A DNA stretch of 64,000 nucleotides from Planococcus citri. Taxonomy: Eukaryota > Arthropoda > Insecta > Hemiptera > Pseudococcidae. Every line of letters starts with the position of its first letter. Position 1 is the stretch's first letter. Location of the stretch: the NCBI RefSeq assembly GCF_950023065.1, contig NC_088680.1, positions 35,886,559-35,950,558 on the forward strand, given 5' to 3'. Shown here piece by piece: positions 46,740 through 57,944 of this stretch. A program made the position numbers and the translations under genes. The notes beneath the pieces are model-generated. The model was not told the DNA's origin. It worked only from the letters and a program-made list of their open reading frames with translations, and made no database searches.

Positions 46740-47665
46740 AGTACCTAACGAAAACACGACGACGACGAAGACGCGACCAAAAAAAGGGAGGTGATTTTTC
46801 GTCATTTTTTTCGCTCTCTTTCGCGTTCTCGTTTTTGGTACCAAAAACACGATAATCTCCCCGCGCACTATCCGCCGAACCTATTAACCGGTGCTGATAG
46901 GCTTTAAAATCCGGAAGAACGAAACATTATCACAATATTTAGAATGGAAACATCGATGAAAGGAAACCGCGCACCAAATTCCCGATAAAAAGCGAACATC
47001 TTATTATGACACACAACACAGGTCGTTTACACAAAGATTAAGTAAAAACAAACCGGGGACCGAATGTGTTCTGAAACAACAGAAACGGTGGCCGTTTTCG
47101 AATTAGCGCGCTAACCTAACGTCAACAAATAAACCGAAAGCGCGTGCGAAGGGATCCGGGTGCATGGTTAACCCACAACACCACCTTTTTTGACGACGAA
47201 AAATCTAAAATACCATCGTCTCATTGGTGCATTTCCAACACGCCTGACGGTAATGATTGGCCAACCGCGAACAGCTGTGCGGCAGCTAAGGCTCGAAAAC
47301 GCCCAATTTCAAGTGCCCTTGTCAGAATTTCCGAAACGAAACCGGGCGATACGGGTTCCCATTCATTATACCCGACCGCGAACAATACCGTAGTACGCAG
47401 CTATGGACAGAAAAAAGAAGCAGAGAGGAAAAAAGAGCCGAAGAAATAAGAACTTATCGAGGTGTCAAAACGAAATTGAGCTCTCGTTCGTCGCCCCGGG
47501 GTTAAAACAACAAAACGCCACCGCGATTAGGCGGTTATGAAAATTAAAAGTTTCGGATCAGTCGTTCTCAAAATGCGGACCTTGTTTCTTATTATTCGTG
47601 TAATTTTCTCGTATCGTATGTTTCAACTATAGAGACAGTTTCAACTCTGCCTACGTTAAAGGTAA
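46740..47665 (+). promoter_or_regulatory. Promoter-like GC-richer island ending in a splice donor
   Basis: The most GC-rich complex stretch outside genes and the Helitron end. It holds CGACGA runs near 46756, a Grainyhead-type AACCGGT at 46886-46892, ATTGGCCA near 47257 and CAGCTG near 47271. A consensus donor AAAG|GTAAGT closes it (exon end 47661), so it may be the promoter and untranslated first exon of a plus-strand gene, possibly the candidate at 50706-54049. A 101-codon ORF at 47144-47449 starts MRRDPGAWLTHNT; it may be a chance frame. Confidence 0.35.
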
Positions 47666-49059
47666 GTTAGTATTTTTTGCAAGGTACTTGCTGTGCGATT
47701 TTTCGGGCTTTTCGTGAAAATATCTGCCTACTTATACTTGAGAGTAAATTGCGACGCGATGATAATTTAAATTTAAAAATTATAGATTCGTGCCTGGTTT
47801 TGTGTAAACATTTTGTATTGATTGGCAATCGTTGCTTTTTAAGTTTGTTGTACCTTACTTACTTATTCGATTTCGTTTTTTTTCTCAAATTTTTCATTCG
47901 TCGTGGGGTAGTTTTCTTTTATTCGGCGTTTTCATTCGATTTTCATTGTGTGAATCTTCGTTTCAAACGTTGATCTGCGTTTATTATCTGCCTTTTGTGC
48001 AAATTAGTCGATTGAAAATATCTTTAGACTTGAGAGAAGTGAAATCAAGCCACACCCTGAAAGAAAGTTTGTTTCGATATTAATATTAAAGGTCGAGCAA
48101 AGAGACCTTTTTCAACTTCATTTTTTGATTCCTTTCGAAAGAGAGTCGAAAAGACTGTTGAATGGACGTTTTTTTCTCAGTAGGCTTTAAACTCCTTTTC
48201 CATATTCATATTTTTACATTAGATCATTACGAAAGCAAGTAGGACTGCTCAAACTTTTGGCGCCTTTCACAAGAGGTTGCACTGAGAATTACGTTGTGAT
48301 ATTTGAAAAAAATTTAATTCAAATCATTACTCACTTAGGGAATAAAGCATACCCTCAATTTCCTCAAAAATATTAGGTAGGTACATACTTATGTTGATTC
48401 CAAAATAAATTTATAAAGACGTAGCCGGAAACGAACGGTCTAGTTGATGTATGTAAATTGGCTATAAAACATCACCTAAAAATTTTCACAACTTCTTCCT
48501 AAATTTTTTCAAGACTCGAAATGAAAAAATTCAAACGCAACTTTAAATTCTCCTTTTTTTGAAAACATTCGTAGCTCTCAATGAAAATTTTCACAGCACA
48601 AGAAAATTGGAATGCATAAGATGGTGATCGGATATCATTTGGTTTTCGATTTCCAGAAGTTTCATTTCAGTCGCTGACTGGCTCTATTGGGAGCCCCTGG
48701 TGGATGCACCAAATGGGGCTCTCAAAATTTCGTCCCTTTTCCCTTAAGAATCTTTCTCATTCTGATTTTTTCTCTGGTTCGGATACTTGAATGCAAGTTG
48801 TACACTTGATTTTCGTTTTTGTTTTTTTATTTAATTTCGCAAAAATTAGTCTACCTGACTGGAACAAAACTAGAGGGTTTTTGAGGGGGGAGAGGGAGGG
48901 GGCTCAAAATTTGCCATGAGAATCGCCGAATGACATGACGAGTTTTCAACGTGAAATGAAAGATGAAAGGACAATTTTGCCAATTGATACATCTTAATTT
49001 GCATGCATTTAGGCTTATTACATAAAAAATTGTTGTTTCCCCTTTTGAATTTATAAAAG
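47666..49059. other. Non-coding stretch, no gene recognised
   Basis: AT-rich. Contains a purine run of AGGGGGGAGAGG type near 48886. ORFs at 47677-48083 overlap in different frames and are F/L/I-rich. Confidence 0.35.
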
Positions 49060-49570
49060 CTTCAAAAATGGATTTTTTTTGGTTTAGAAAAGAGATAGAA
49101 ATTGATCCGAGCAAAGCGAGGGCAAAAGATTTTAAAAATTTGTATTTCAAGGACTAAATACTTACTTATATAGTTCATATTTCGAGAATGAAAAACGCAA
49201 TGTTTTTTAAAGAACTTTTTTAGGTTCAAATTTTAGAATTTGAATGATGGGTTTTTAAAAATGTCAATTTCGAAAATGAAAAGCAAGCAGGCCCAAGTGG
49301 AGTGAGAGCAAAAGCTATTTTCTATAGAATTGGAAAAATAATGTTTTTTACAGTTGAAAAGTGGTTTACCTTAAAATTTGAATATCTAATAAAATTTTAT
49401 AAAATTTTGATCTCAATTTGAAAAAAAAACAAGATCCAAGCGAATCGAAGCGAGGGCAAAAATGTCAAAAATTTGTATTTTGAGAGAAAAAAAACAATGT
49501 TTTTTGTGATGAGTTTATTTTATTGACAACACAATTTTAGAATCTGAATGTACTTAATTAAAAATTCCGA
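49060..49570 (+). repeat. Family D tandem repeat, three to four units
   Basis: AAGCGAGGGCAAAAGATTTT near 49115, GAGTGAGAGCAAAAGC near 49300 and AAGCGAGGGCAAAAATG near 49447 mark units in the plus orientation, spaced 145-190 bp. Confidence 0.65.
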
Positions 49571-49679
49571 TTCCGGAATCTTGGCTCAGGGGCCCCTTGG
49601 TGTCTCGAGCCTCTTGACGATCGCCAGGTAACATCATAGGCTAGTCCATCCTTGTTTTATTTTATGGAATTTTGAAACT

Positions 49680-50560
49680 CGGAGAAAAGTAATTTAGTTG
49701 GATATTAACTGAATTTTTGACCAAAAACTGTTCCTGAATTGAAAAAATTTCCATTTCTGATTGAATTTCTGTAGGAAGCAATAGCGTAAAAATCTTGAAA
49801 ATTTATTGAAATTTGAAGGAGGAAATGAGATATATGTAAGCATCTCATTTCAATCTGAAAATTTGGAAATAAATTTTCAAAGTCGAATTCCAAAAATGAA
49901 TCACAAAAGCAATTTAAAATTTAAATTCTTGTATTTTCCATACAAGCTTAGTAGTCTCCCAAAAAAGAATTTTTTCTATTGAAAAATTTTGATGTTGCGT
50001 AGAAATACTTATTAGGTATTATAAGTTTATAATTCAACGGAATGTCAAAAATTCCGAAATGTAAAATTTTCAAAATCAAGAATCTTTAGGATATTTTACC
50101 TGGTTTTAGGTATTCCAATTTTTTTGTTATGCGAAAATTTTTCCTTGTAAGCTTGAAAGCTGTGTTTTGGGACATTGAAGTTTCATTTTCGAAGCCTTTA
50201 AACTTCCTTAGTGTGTTAATATAAAGGGCCAAGTAGTGCTGATACAAGTGACATAAACTGAACCAAATAAATAAAATTGATTGATTGATTTTGAATTTAT
50301 TTTCAAATTCTATCAAACTTTTTTGTTCAGAGTTACGAGGGTCAATGGAATTTGTGAATACATAGATAATTTTTAAAAATTGTGCAAAAGAGTTGAAAAA
50401 GAATTAAACTCTTTGAAAAAAGCCGTCAATTCAGAGTGCAGCTCTTTTTTGAAAAGTCGAGTTCTGAAAGAGTTGAGTTAAAATTCTATTCAAAACGAGT
50501 TGATTCGACTGAAGAATTGATTCATTTTAAAAACGAGTTTACTCAACCCTGAATGTAAGG
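49680..50560. repeat. Family F dispersed repeat, third copy
   Basis: Same block order as 44700-45160, ending in a stretch rich in GAGTT and AACTC words (50395-50550), which also occur near 44030 and 46330. Confidence 0.5.
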
Positions 50561-50705
50561 GAGCCTCTCCAAAAAGCTCTGATTGAAACTAACACCAAAA
50601 GATACGGGACTAAATGAGTAACACAATTGAAAATCACTCCAAAAATAATCGAAAAAAGAGAAAAGTGAAACTATCCACCTCAAACCCTCATTTTAAATTT
50701 TTTAG

Positions 50706-53700
50706 GTAGGAAAACAATTTGACAATGAATCAAAAAGAATTGTTATGGAATTTGAGGAAGGTAAGTATGTAGAAAAGAATTATACTTATCTACCTGTAAA
50801 ATTTTCGATTTAAAAATTTACTGAAGAAAATTATTGACCCTATGAAAACGTTTCTACGAATTTTAAAATGTTGCTAGGTACATTTCAACAAGAGTTCATT
50901 TCGATCATTAAAATAATTTTTGCTCGGAAAAATCAATTTTTGAACTTTTTATTCAATTTATTTTGTTTTATTTTTTGGGACAACTATGTTCTTGAAACCA
51001 AAGACATTATACTCGTTTTGAGTCTGAAGAACAAAGAAAATCACGCTTTAGTTGAAGAAGTTAATGTTTATGGTTGAAAATTGCTAGTACCTACCTGTAT
51101 TAATTTGTATACCTAGGTACCTACCTACATTATGATTACGATTTCTAATAATTTTGCGGACTCAACGAAAGGAAATTAACCCAGCCTCACCTTTTTTGAA
51201 CAACTCGATCTGCAATTTAGTTTCTATAACCCCTCAGATTTCCAAAACTTGAAAATGCACAAAAATGTCATCACACAACCCCTTCAAAAGTGATGAAAAT
51301 GCCTAAAACTCCTATTCGTCTACATACAACACAAAAAAATTCCAACACCGTGACAATCAAACCGCACCGAAATATTTCACACGTCACTTCACATCACAAA
51401 CTTTCCACTCGATCAAAACATATCCCCTCGAAACAGACATTTTCGAAACTGGTTACCCTACGAAAAGTACGGCGATGGAAATAAAATTGAAAACTTGAAA
51501 GAAAGTAGATATCCCACTTATCGAGTGGGCGCGTGTACAATAGGAAAGAAAAACACTTGAAAATCCCTTCTTATACGAATGAAAACCGCATATTCGAGAG
51601 AATTTTACCGCGACATACACCGCCACCGTCGTCGTCATGATAATTCGACGAATGATGAAAAGTACCTACGCGTGTATTACAAAATCATCGCCCTAGTTAG
51701 AAGGTAGACTCTTGACAGGGTCGGATGAGGCGTTTTGTTGAATGAATTCGACGTTTATTTTTTGACCATCTGGATGTCTCTTGCTTGTATGTATTTCTCT
51801 CTCTTCCTCCGTAGGTAGTCATTTTCATAGCATTGAAACGATTTGTGAAATGAATAGGGATTGATACAATATTATGATTTAAGTGGCATTATGGTATTAT
51901 TTGTATGAAATGGCTTTATTAAGTTTGAGGAAAAATAACTTTCATTTACAAATGAATATTTTTTATCATTTTTTGCTACATCGAAAAATGTTTTCTCTGC
52001 AAAAAAGCCAATACCTAGATTAAATAATGTTGCATAAATTTTCGTACAAACTGAAAAAGTGATTTTTTTTTTACAGACACACCTACGTTCCAACTTTGGA
52101 AGCACTGCAAAACTTCAATGAATTTCACTCAAGGGGTACAATCGTAAGCTTAAAATTATGTACATGGCAATATTCCCCCACCCCTCTCATAGCTTTTGGA
52201 GCCATGGAAATTTAGGAAGTATTCCAAGCATTGCAATGGTATCCAACCTTAACAGAAAATAGCAGTTTGACATTCGTATTATATGTACCAGGTAATAATT
52301 GAGAAAAATGGCCAAAATTTATCAAATTTTTTAAATTCTTTGAAATTGGCTATAATGGCCGAAAAATTAGCACCAGAGTATTTCAAAATATTTCCGCAAT
52401 TTCTGAAATGATAACTTCCGATGTTTTAGTAAAATTTATGCAAAACATTTGAGAAGGAAACATTTTTCAAAATACGAATTTCCCTGAAAAAATACGATTT
52501 GCAAATTTTTGATTATCTCAGTACATAGAACCATAATACAGGTTTTGGATTTTTATGTCATCTGCCTAGGTCTACGTAGGACTTGAAATATTATTTTTTG
52601 GAACTGGTCAATTTTTCTCAAAACAGTCTGGGTAAGACTTGAAGCGAAAAAACCACGATTTTTCAAAAAATGCTCTTCTTTGAGGATCCATATCTTTCCT
52701 CAGGGGACACCTTCTGATCTAAAATTTTTCCTCAATGACTTTCAACTCAAAATGAATGTCTCCAAGTCAAAATCCTCCGACATTTTTTTTCGTGTTCACC
52801 TTAATAAATGCGTTAGGGAGAAAAATATTTGCTTTTTTTGGGGGCGATTTTGAAATGTACCTATTGTTTAAAACTAAGTACCTATTATTGAACTTTTTTT
52901 TTGATTTTTTAAAATAATGAGTATTTGGATTGTGAGTCGAAATTTACTCTTCAGGTTTCAAGGAGGTGAAAAGACCATGGAAAGTCTAGAAAAAAATCGC
53001 ATGATTTTAATACAAGAATGAATCATGAAACAGAACCGAAAAGTATTTTTTCGTAATACATTTTCTCCCGATTTATATTGTTTTAAAATTTTTGAACTTT
53101 TTAGTTTGAAGTTTCTGTTGTAGAAATTGAAGATCGATCAAATATCGCTGAAGAATTGATCAATGCCGAAAATATAACAGTCAATGTGTCGCGATATATT
53201 ACAGAATATTTTTTTCGCTGGAATGATAGTACGAGAGGTAGCTGAAATGATACATACCAATGTTACCATCAGGGAAACGATGTAGGTACCTAGCAAAAAC
53301 AGCATCAATACCATAGGTACTGATCAGATTATTCAACAGAGCAGACAGTATCTAGCGCATTTTTTGGTCTTTGCTGCAAGTTTTTTTTTTTCAAAAGACG
53401 ATCAAATTATAGGCATTAGTAGAAAGGAAATTCATCTGACTGTTTCATCTGTTTAGTGCCATTTTTATTCAAACGGTTTTTTTGTTTTTTTTTTTTGGTA
53501 AATTTTTTTTCTGAAAGTTTCCAATTTCCGGAAAGAAAAAATTCAAAAAAAAAACTAGAAAGATGAAGAATTTTTTCAACTGTTCGAAGGTTTTATTTCG
53601 AGGGAAAATTTCGTGATGAATCAATAAAAGGCCAGAATAAGAAATACTAACAACCATTCTTCCGTTGTAGATGATTTACTTAGCCAAAAAGATGTGTATA

Positions 53701-54049
53701 ATTTGGTATTTTTTTCATCGTTTTTTTTGACACCCATAAAGAACAAACGCAAATGCAGAGGCTCCAATTATTTTCAAATAAAAATTATGAATAACATTTC
53801 GCGTGATTTGGAAATTGTCCCATAGTAAGTATTCCATCACATGTTGATATGGAAGCAGTTTTTCATACAATCAGTTGTTCCAGCGCAAGCACGACCAGTC
53901 ACCAAAATATAATTGAAAAAATGGACTGCAGTGAATTTTCTGACGTCAAGAGTCACTTGAATTATCTACTATTTTTCTCTTCAAACAAAGTGTTGTACAT
54001 ACGTATAATTTACAAAATTATTTATTATTATTTTCAATATTTTACATGA
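50706..54049 (+). CDS. Candidate three-exon gene, unknown product
   Basis: Three pieces join in phase. Exon 1 (50706-50760) follows a TTTTTTAG acceptor, holds ATG at 50725 and reads MNQKELLWNLRK to a perfect donor AAG|GTAAGT. Exon 2 (53105-53237) follows AACTTTTTAG and reads FEVSVVEIEDRSNIAEELIN, continuing for 44 codons to a donor AGAG|GTAGCT in phase 1. Exon 3 (53826-54049) follows TCCCATAG and continues in the required phase as SIPSHVDMEAVFHTISCSS to a stop at 54047-54049. The product would be about 130 residues, acidic in the middle and F/Y/I-rich at the end. Exon 2 has convincing composition; the exon 3 acceptor has a poor pyrimidine tract, and the last 25 residues look like read-through into non-coding DNA. 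The first intron contains a family B repeat. No family recognised; other exons may exist. The call is a hypothesis. Confidence 0.3.
52300..52800. mobile_element. Family B palindromic element, right half only
   Basis: Collinear with 30150-30650: TTTCAAAATATTTCC, GAAATGATA..TTTCGATGTTTT, a TTTGGATTTT.ATG block and the terminal TTTTTTTTCGTGTTCACC. The left half is missing. Confidence 0.6.
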
Positions 54050-54543
54050 TTACAGTGACGTACAGTTTATTAATCAGCGTTGATAAAAAAAAAAAAAATG
54101 GTCAAGTTTATGAAAACACAAATAATCATACCTAATGAATACTTAGTTCAACATACGAGTTTATATTTGCAAAATGATTGAATGCACAAAGTGTAAGAAT
54201 ACCTTGATGGTACATATGCTGAAAAATACATACTATCACATTGAGATGCTCAATTAACTTAAACTATGTACTTACTTGGAGTTTATAACGATAAGTACAA
54301 CATATGAACACATTTGTTTTAAGGTTACATTTTATATACAATAAATATTTTGCACCACCGTATTTGATGGGAAAATAAGTAGGTACATTACTACATACCT
54401 ATAAAAGATCAATTCTAAATTAGTTAACAAAGTACCAAAGTGTACCAATATTTTCACAATTTTTGCTTAAAATTATATATGTACATAGGGTGTACTGTTT
54501 CATAAGTGACCTATCTACTCCCATTTGGAAATAGACAACTCAT

Positions 54544-54767
54544 GCTGAGCATAAGTAGGATGTTTGCCTAGATTCTTGATTGAAGGGGTCGAGTAGGTAC
54601 ATTACATCTATTTCTCTATCATTATCTTGAATAATGAAAATGTTATACGAGTTGAGCTGAGCATAAGTAGGATGTTTGCCTAGATTCTTGATTGAAGGGG
54701 TCGGGTAGGTACATTACATCTATTTCTCTATCGTTATTTTGAATAATGAAAATGTTATGCAAGTTAT
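54544..54767 (+). repeat. Tandem duplication, two 112-bp units
   Basis: GCTGAGCATAAGTAGGATGT starts both units (54544 and 54656). The copies differ at about five positions, so the duplication is recent on the scale of the other repeats here. Confidence 0.9.
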
Positions 54768-55072
54768 TGATACGTACAGTCTAATAATTATTTAAAAAAC
54801 ATTTTCAAAAGATGTGTGCAATTCAGTGGCGTAGACAGATCGTTTTTTTGGGGTGGGTACAATTTTTTTTGTCTTCAGTAAAAAAATAAAAAAATCAAGA
54901 ACGGTTCAAAAAATGGAAGGGTCATGAAAACACTCAGGCCCACCCTTGACTAATTATAGGATCACAAAACCCACAATTTTTTCATACTCGTATATGAGAT
55001 TTTGGTATTCATTTTTCTGGTTGCTCAAAACGTAAGCTACTGAAAACAACAAAAATTTCATTTTTGAAAATA

Positions 55073-55257
55073 TTATGGACGTGGTTCTACATCTAAGCTT
55101 TTGACATACAGTTTTCGAGTAGCGCAATCTTGAAATAATGTTCCACTTTCTAATGGGAGTATAAGGGAGCCTCTCAATTCAAAAGGTAGGCGAACATATC
55201 TACTTGTACTCAGCATGGGTTGCCTAGTAATCAGATGAGAGGAAGTATAGTACCTAC
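55073..55257 (-). other. Possible 3' exon of the 703-residue gene
   Basis: After an acceptor CATATTTAG (exon start 55257), a frame of 61 codons runs to TAA at 55075-55073. It includes YVRLPFELRGSLILPLESGT and ends KSLDVEPRP, with balanced composition. The last codons of the 703-residue ORF contain a possible donor (AAAA|GTAATT, exon end 55349). Using both removes a 91-base intron and keeps phase, replacing the last two residues by a 61-residue extension. The paralog at 63 kb ends at the corresponding place with its own stop, which argues that the unspliced end is also functional. No other support. Confidence 0.28.
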
Positions 55258-55340
55258 CTAAATATGAATTTTGAAAAAAATGATCGAAAAGGTCAACATT
55301 TGTAGAAGGCAAATCCCCACTTCTCCCCCTCTCCTCGCAC

Positions 55341-57452
55341 TTAATTACTTTTGTGGAAAAATTTATGTTTCCAATTATCGACTCTATAAGCCAAAGGCGA
55401 CAGGTTCGCTGCAGAATGCTTCCGTCGATGAATTTTTTCCCTATCTCCATCATAAAACCATTCTAAAATTGTCGTCAATAGGTCGCTTTCGATGCCGAAC
55501 GCTTCTTTAATCTCTTCGATGCTGCTGAAAGAATCGATCTTGCTATGCTTGTAATTTCTGATCGCAGACCACGTGACAAAATACCATTTTAAAAAGGAAT
55601 TCACTTTAACGAAATCGTAATTTTGGTTTTTCTTGCGATGGCGAAAAAAACTATCTTTGTAGGCTAAATCGACGCATCTACGCAGCATTTTGATGAATAT
55701 CTCGTCTATGTTTAGAGAATCCTTCCATTTGGCGATTTTGTTAGCGTCGCTGTTAAAACACCAGTTCACAAATTCTTTCCAATTAGCTTCGTTGAAATTG
55801 TAGCACAATCCAAAGACTAGACTCCTGCCACAATTGTAGATCAGATCGTCCTTGGTTATACTCGATTGGTCTTGTGATAAGAACACGTCGATGAACTGAC
55901 GCACTTGGTAGAGCTGTCCGTCGACAAGCAGTTTTTGATAATGCTCTAGCATAGGGTTCGACCGTATCATATCCTTTCTGAAACTTGTCGCTTGATCCTC
56001 GTCGTAACAGTCGTCGACGAATCGATCCAATCGACACCATTTTTCCAAATCATTTAGGTCCAAAATACAGACTGCGTTCATTTGTACCCTGGTTAGGAGA
56101 TCTTTCTGTATGCGATACTTTCGATTTCGATCGACTTGGCAAAATGTTAAAAAATCTTCGACGTCTTCGAAATATCCCTCTTTGAAAGAGAGCTTGTTGT
56201 ATTTCTCCAAGAACTCGACGTCTTCGGAGAGACGCGTTTTGATTCGATCCACTTCCAAGGTATCTTTGACACACATAGCGAACAATTCCTCCAGGTACTT
56301 GGGTGGTATGTTGAAGATGATCGTGTTTTGATGATCGTTCCATAATTTGGCTCTGGATTCCTCTGTGGTAGCTGCCAAAACTGCTAATAAGAATCTAGCG
56401 TCTCGATACGTCACCCTCAGCAAACTGTCTTCTTCGAACAATACGTTCAATACATCGTTGATGAAATTATGAACGATATAGCGCTTCAGATTATACTGAG
56501 ATGAGCTCCACGTGTCATGAAGCAAAGTGCCCACGTGTCGGTTTATATCGGTTTTTACTCGTAGACCAATTTCTTTATCGTCAATTACCTGCTTGATCAA
56601 ACTGTTGAATTGAAAGACAGTCGCGAATTGTCCGAAAAAACGCCAAAGCTGTAGAGCGAACGTCGAATACCGAGACTTTTTGGCGAAAGTGATGTAAATG
56701 GTTACTCCTTGTTTCATGATCACTTGCCTTTGTTGTTCGACCGATAAATGAGGTAAAACATGCAACGCGAACATAGGATCTTGTTCGATCAACTCGATCG
56801 CTTGTGCGATTTGTTCAACAACTTCTAACTCGTTCAAAAAATGCAAGGTGGCGGTCCAGTTCCGGGAACATTTCGAATAAGAAGCGAAGATACGTTTGAA
56901 GCAGACGTGTTTGCAGTGCTCTTCTTTATTCATACGATTATTCCAATAATGTATGATTGGTTTTATGGTAGCATTGAGAAGACCTTTAGTCCGACCGCAC
57001 CATACCAAGGCCCATTGACGTTTCACATCTTCCTCCAAACAATACACGCAAGCTATACGAAATTTTTCCATATCGTTCAACAGCTCGTTCTGTAGCAGCT
57101 TTTTGGCCGTGGCTACGTAATTAATGGCGCCACTTTGATAGCATACGATGTGATTGAAACAACGTAAAACAGCCCAGCCTAGATCTGAATCGAAAAATAT
57201 CCGCTCCGAGTGATAATCCATCCACATTTTTAGCTCTTTGCCCAGGGCTGGGATGTAAGGATCGAGAAAGAACTCGATCCATGTTGAAACTGCGATCATC
57301 TCTTTGGTACTGAACCAAACCGAGGGTAGACCGTCGCTCGAACATAAATCTGTGAATTTGTGACGCCATAACATTAACGCCATTCTCAACGAACTTATCT
57401 CTCTTAATGACGTAGGCGATTCTTGGTAAATCAAACGGTTTTCTGAAGTCAT
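55341..57452 (-). CDS. Uncharacterised 703-residue protein, member of a local paralog family
   Basis: Complete frame from ATG at 57452 to TAA at 55341. There is no signal peptide or membrane segment. The sequence is helix-rich with many W, F, Y and C, suggesting a soluble intracellular alpha-helical repeat protein. The C-terminal half holds at least four related blocks about 43 residues apart (about 425-452, 468-496, 510-538, 556-582). The pattern is V..F(L/V/I)..C followed by D and a basic (K/R)..(L/I), as in YFEDVEDFLTFC, LYQVRQFIDVFL and WKEFVNWCFN. A paralog lies at 63145-64000 on the same strand and aligns from residue about 423 to the end. An acceptor TTTCTGCTTTCAG lies 50 bases before the ATG (exon start 57501), so a 5' untranslated intron is likely. 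I do not recognise the family and give no function. Confidence 0.85.
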   Translation of the reverse strand: MTSENRLIYQESPTSLREISSLRMALMLWRHKFTDLCSSDGLPSVWFSTKEMIAVSTWIEFFLDPYIPALGKELKMWMDYHSERIFFDSDLGWAVLRCFNHIVCYQSGAINYVATAKKLLQNELLNDMEKFRIACVYCLEEDVKRQWALVWCGRTKGLLNATIKPIIHYWNNRMNKEEHCKHVCFKRIFASYSKCSRNWTATLHFLNELEVVEQIAQAIELIEQDPMFALHVLPHLSVEQQRQVIMKQGVTIYITFAKKSRYSTFALQLWRFFGQFATVFQFNSLIKQVIDDKEIGLRVKTDINRHVGTLLHDTWSSSQYNLKRYIVHNFINDVLNVLFEEDSLLRVTYRDARFLLAVLAATTEESRAKLWNDHQNTIIFNIPPKYLEELFAMCVKDTLEVDRIKTRLSEDVEFLEKYNKLSFKEGYFEDVEDFLTFCQVDRNRKYRIQKDLLTRVQMNAVCILDLNDLEKWCRLDRFVDDCYDEDQATSFRKDMIRSNPMLEHYQKLLVDGQLYQVRQFIDVFLSQDQSSITKDDLIYNCGRSLVFGLCYNFNEANWKEFVNWCFNSDANKIAKWKDSLNIDEIFIKMLRRCVDLAYKDSFFRHRKKNQNYDFVKVNSFLKWYFVTWSAIRNYKHSKIDSFSSIEEIKEAFGIESDLLTTILEWFYDGDREKIHRRKHSAANLSPLAYRVDNWKHKFFHKSN

Positions 57453-57944
57453 ATTGAGGTGACTTTGATTAACAGATGCGACAAAACCGACGATGAATAT
57501 TCTGAAAGCAGAAACATATGGTTAATGTAGCGTACCTATCAATTAAAATCGCGAAAAACATGTGTTTTTGATTTTTTTTTTTTTTAGATAGGTACCTACC
57601 TACTTATCAAACGAGCTAAACATCACGTATCGAAATAGAATTTTGTCCAAAAATAGCAACGTTGGTGACTTTTTTTAGGTACTCAATAATTCGCTAAAAC
57701 TCATCAAGTTTCCTGGTTATTTGATTTGACATGTCGTGTGTGGTTATTAAAGCCCCCCTCCCCCGCCCCTCAAAAACAACTTTGAGAGACGAAGTTGAAA
57801 TCTACGAAGCTGCTAGATTTTTATTACGAATTTGAAAGGTAAGTGAATTTATGAGTACTAACGAGTTTTGATTTTATTTCTCGTGTTCACTAATTAGGAA
57901 GGTACCTACCAATTCAACTGACAGCGATTTTTTTTTACCGGACT
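57453..57944. other. 5' region of the 703-residue gene
   Basis: 57453-57501 is probably 5' untranslated exon, bounded by the acceptor CTTTCAG on the minus strand. Beyond it is intron or intergenic DNA with several TAGGTACCTA palindromes near 57590-57603. Confidence 0.45.

Noticed and set aside
47144..47449. 101-codon ORF starting MRRDPGAWLTHNT
   Set aside because: It lies in a GC-richer regulatory-like island where stops are rarer, an alternative frame is also open, and no domain is seen. Kept only as a note under the promoter island.
55783..57369. Overlapping 60-100 codon ORFs on both strands within the 703-residue gene
   Set aside because: Other frames of the real gene, with no independent support.
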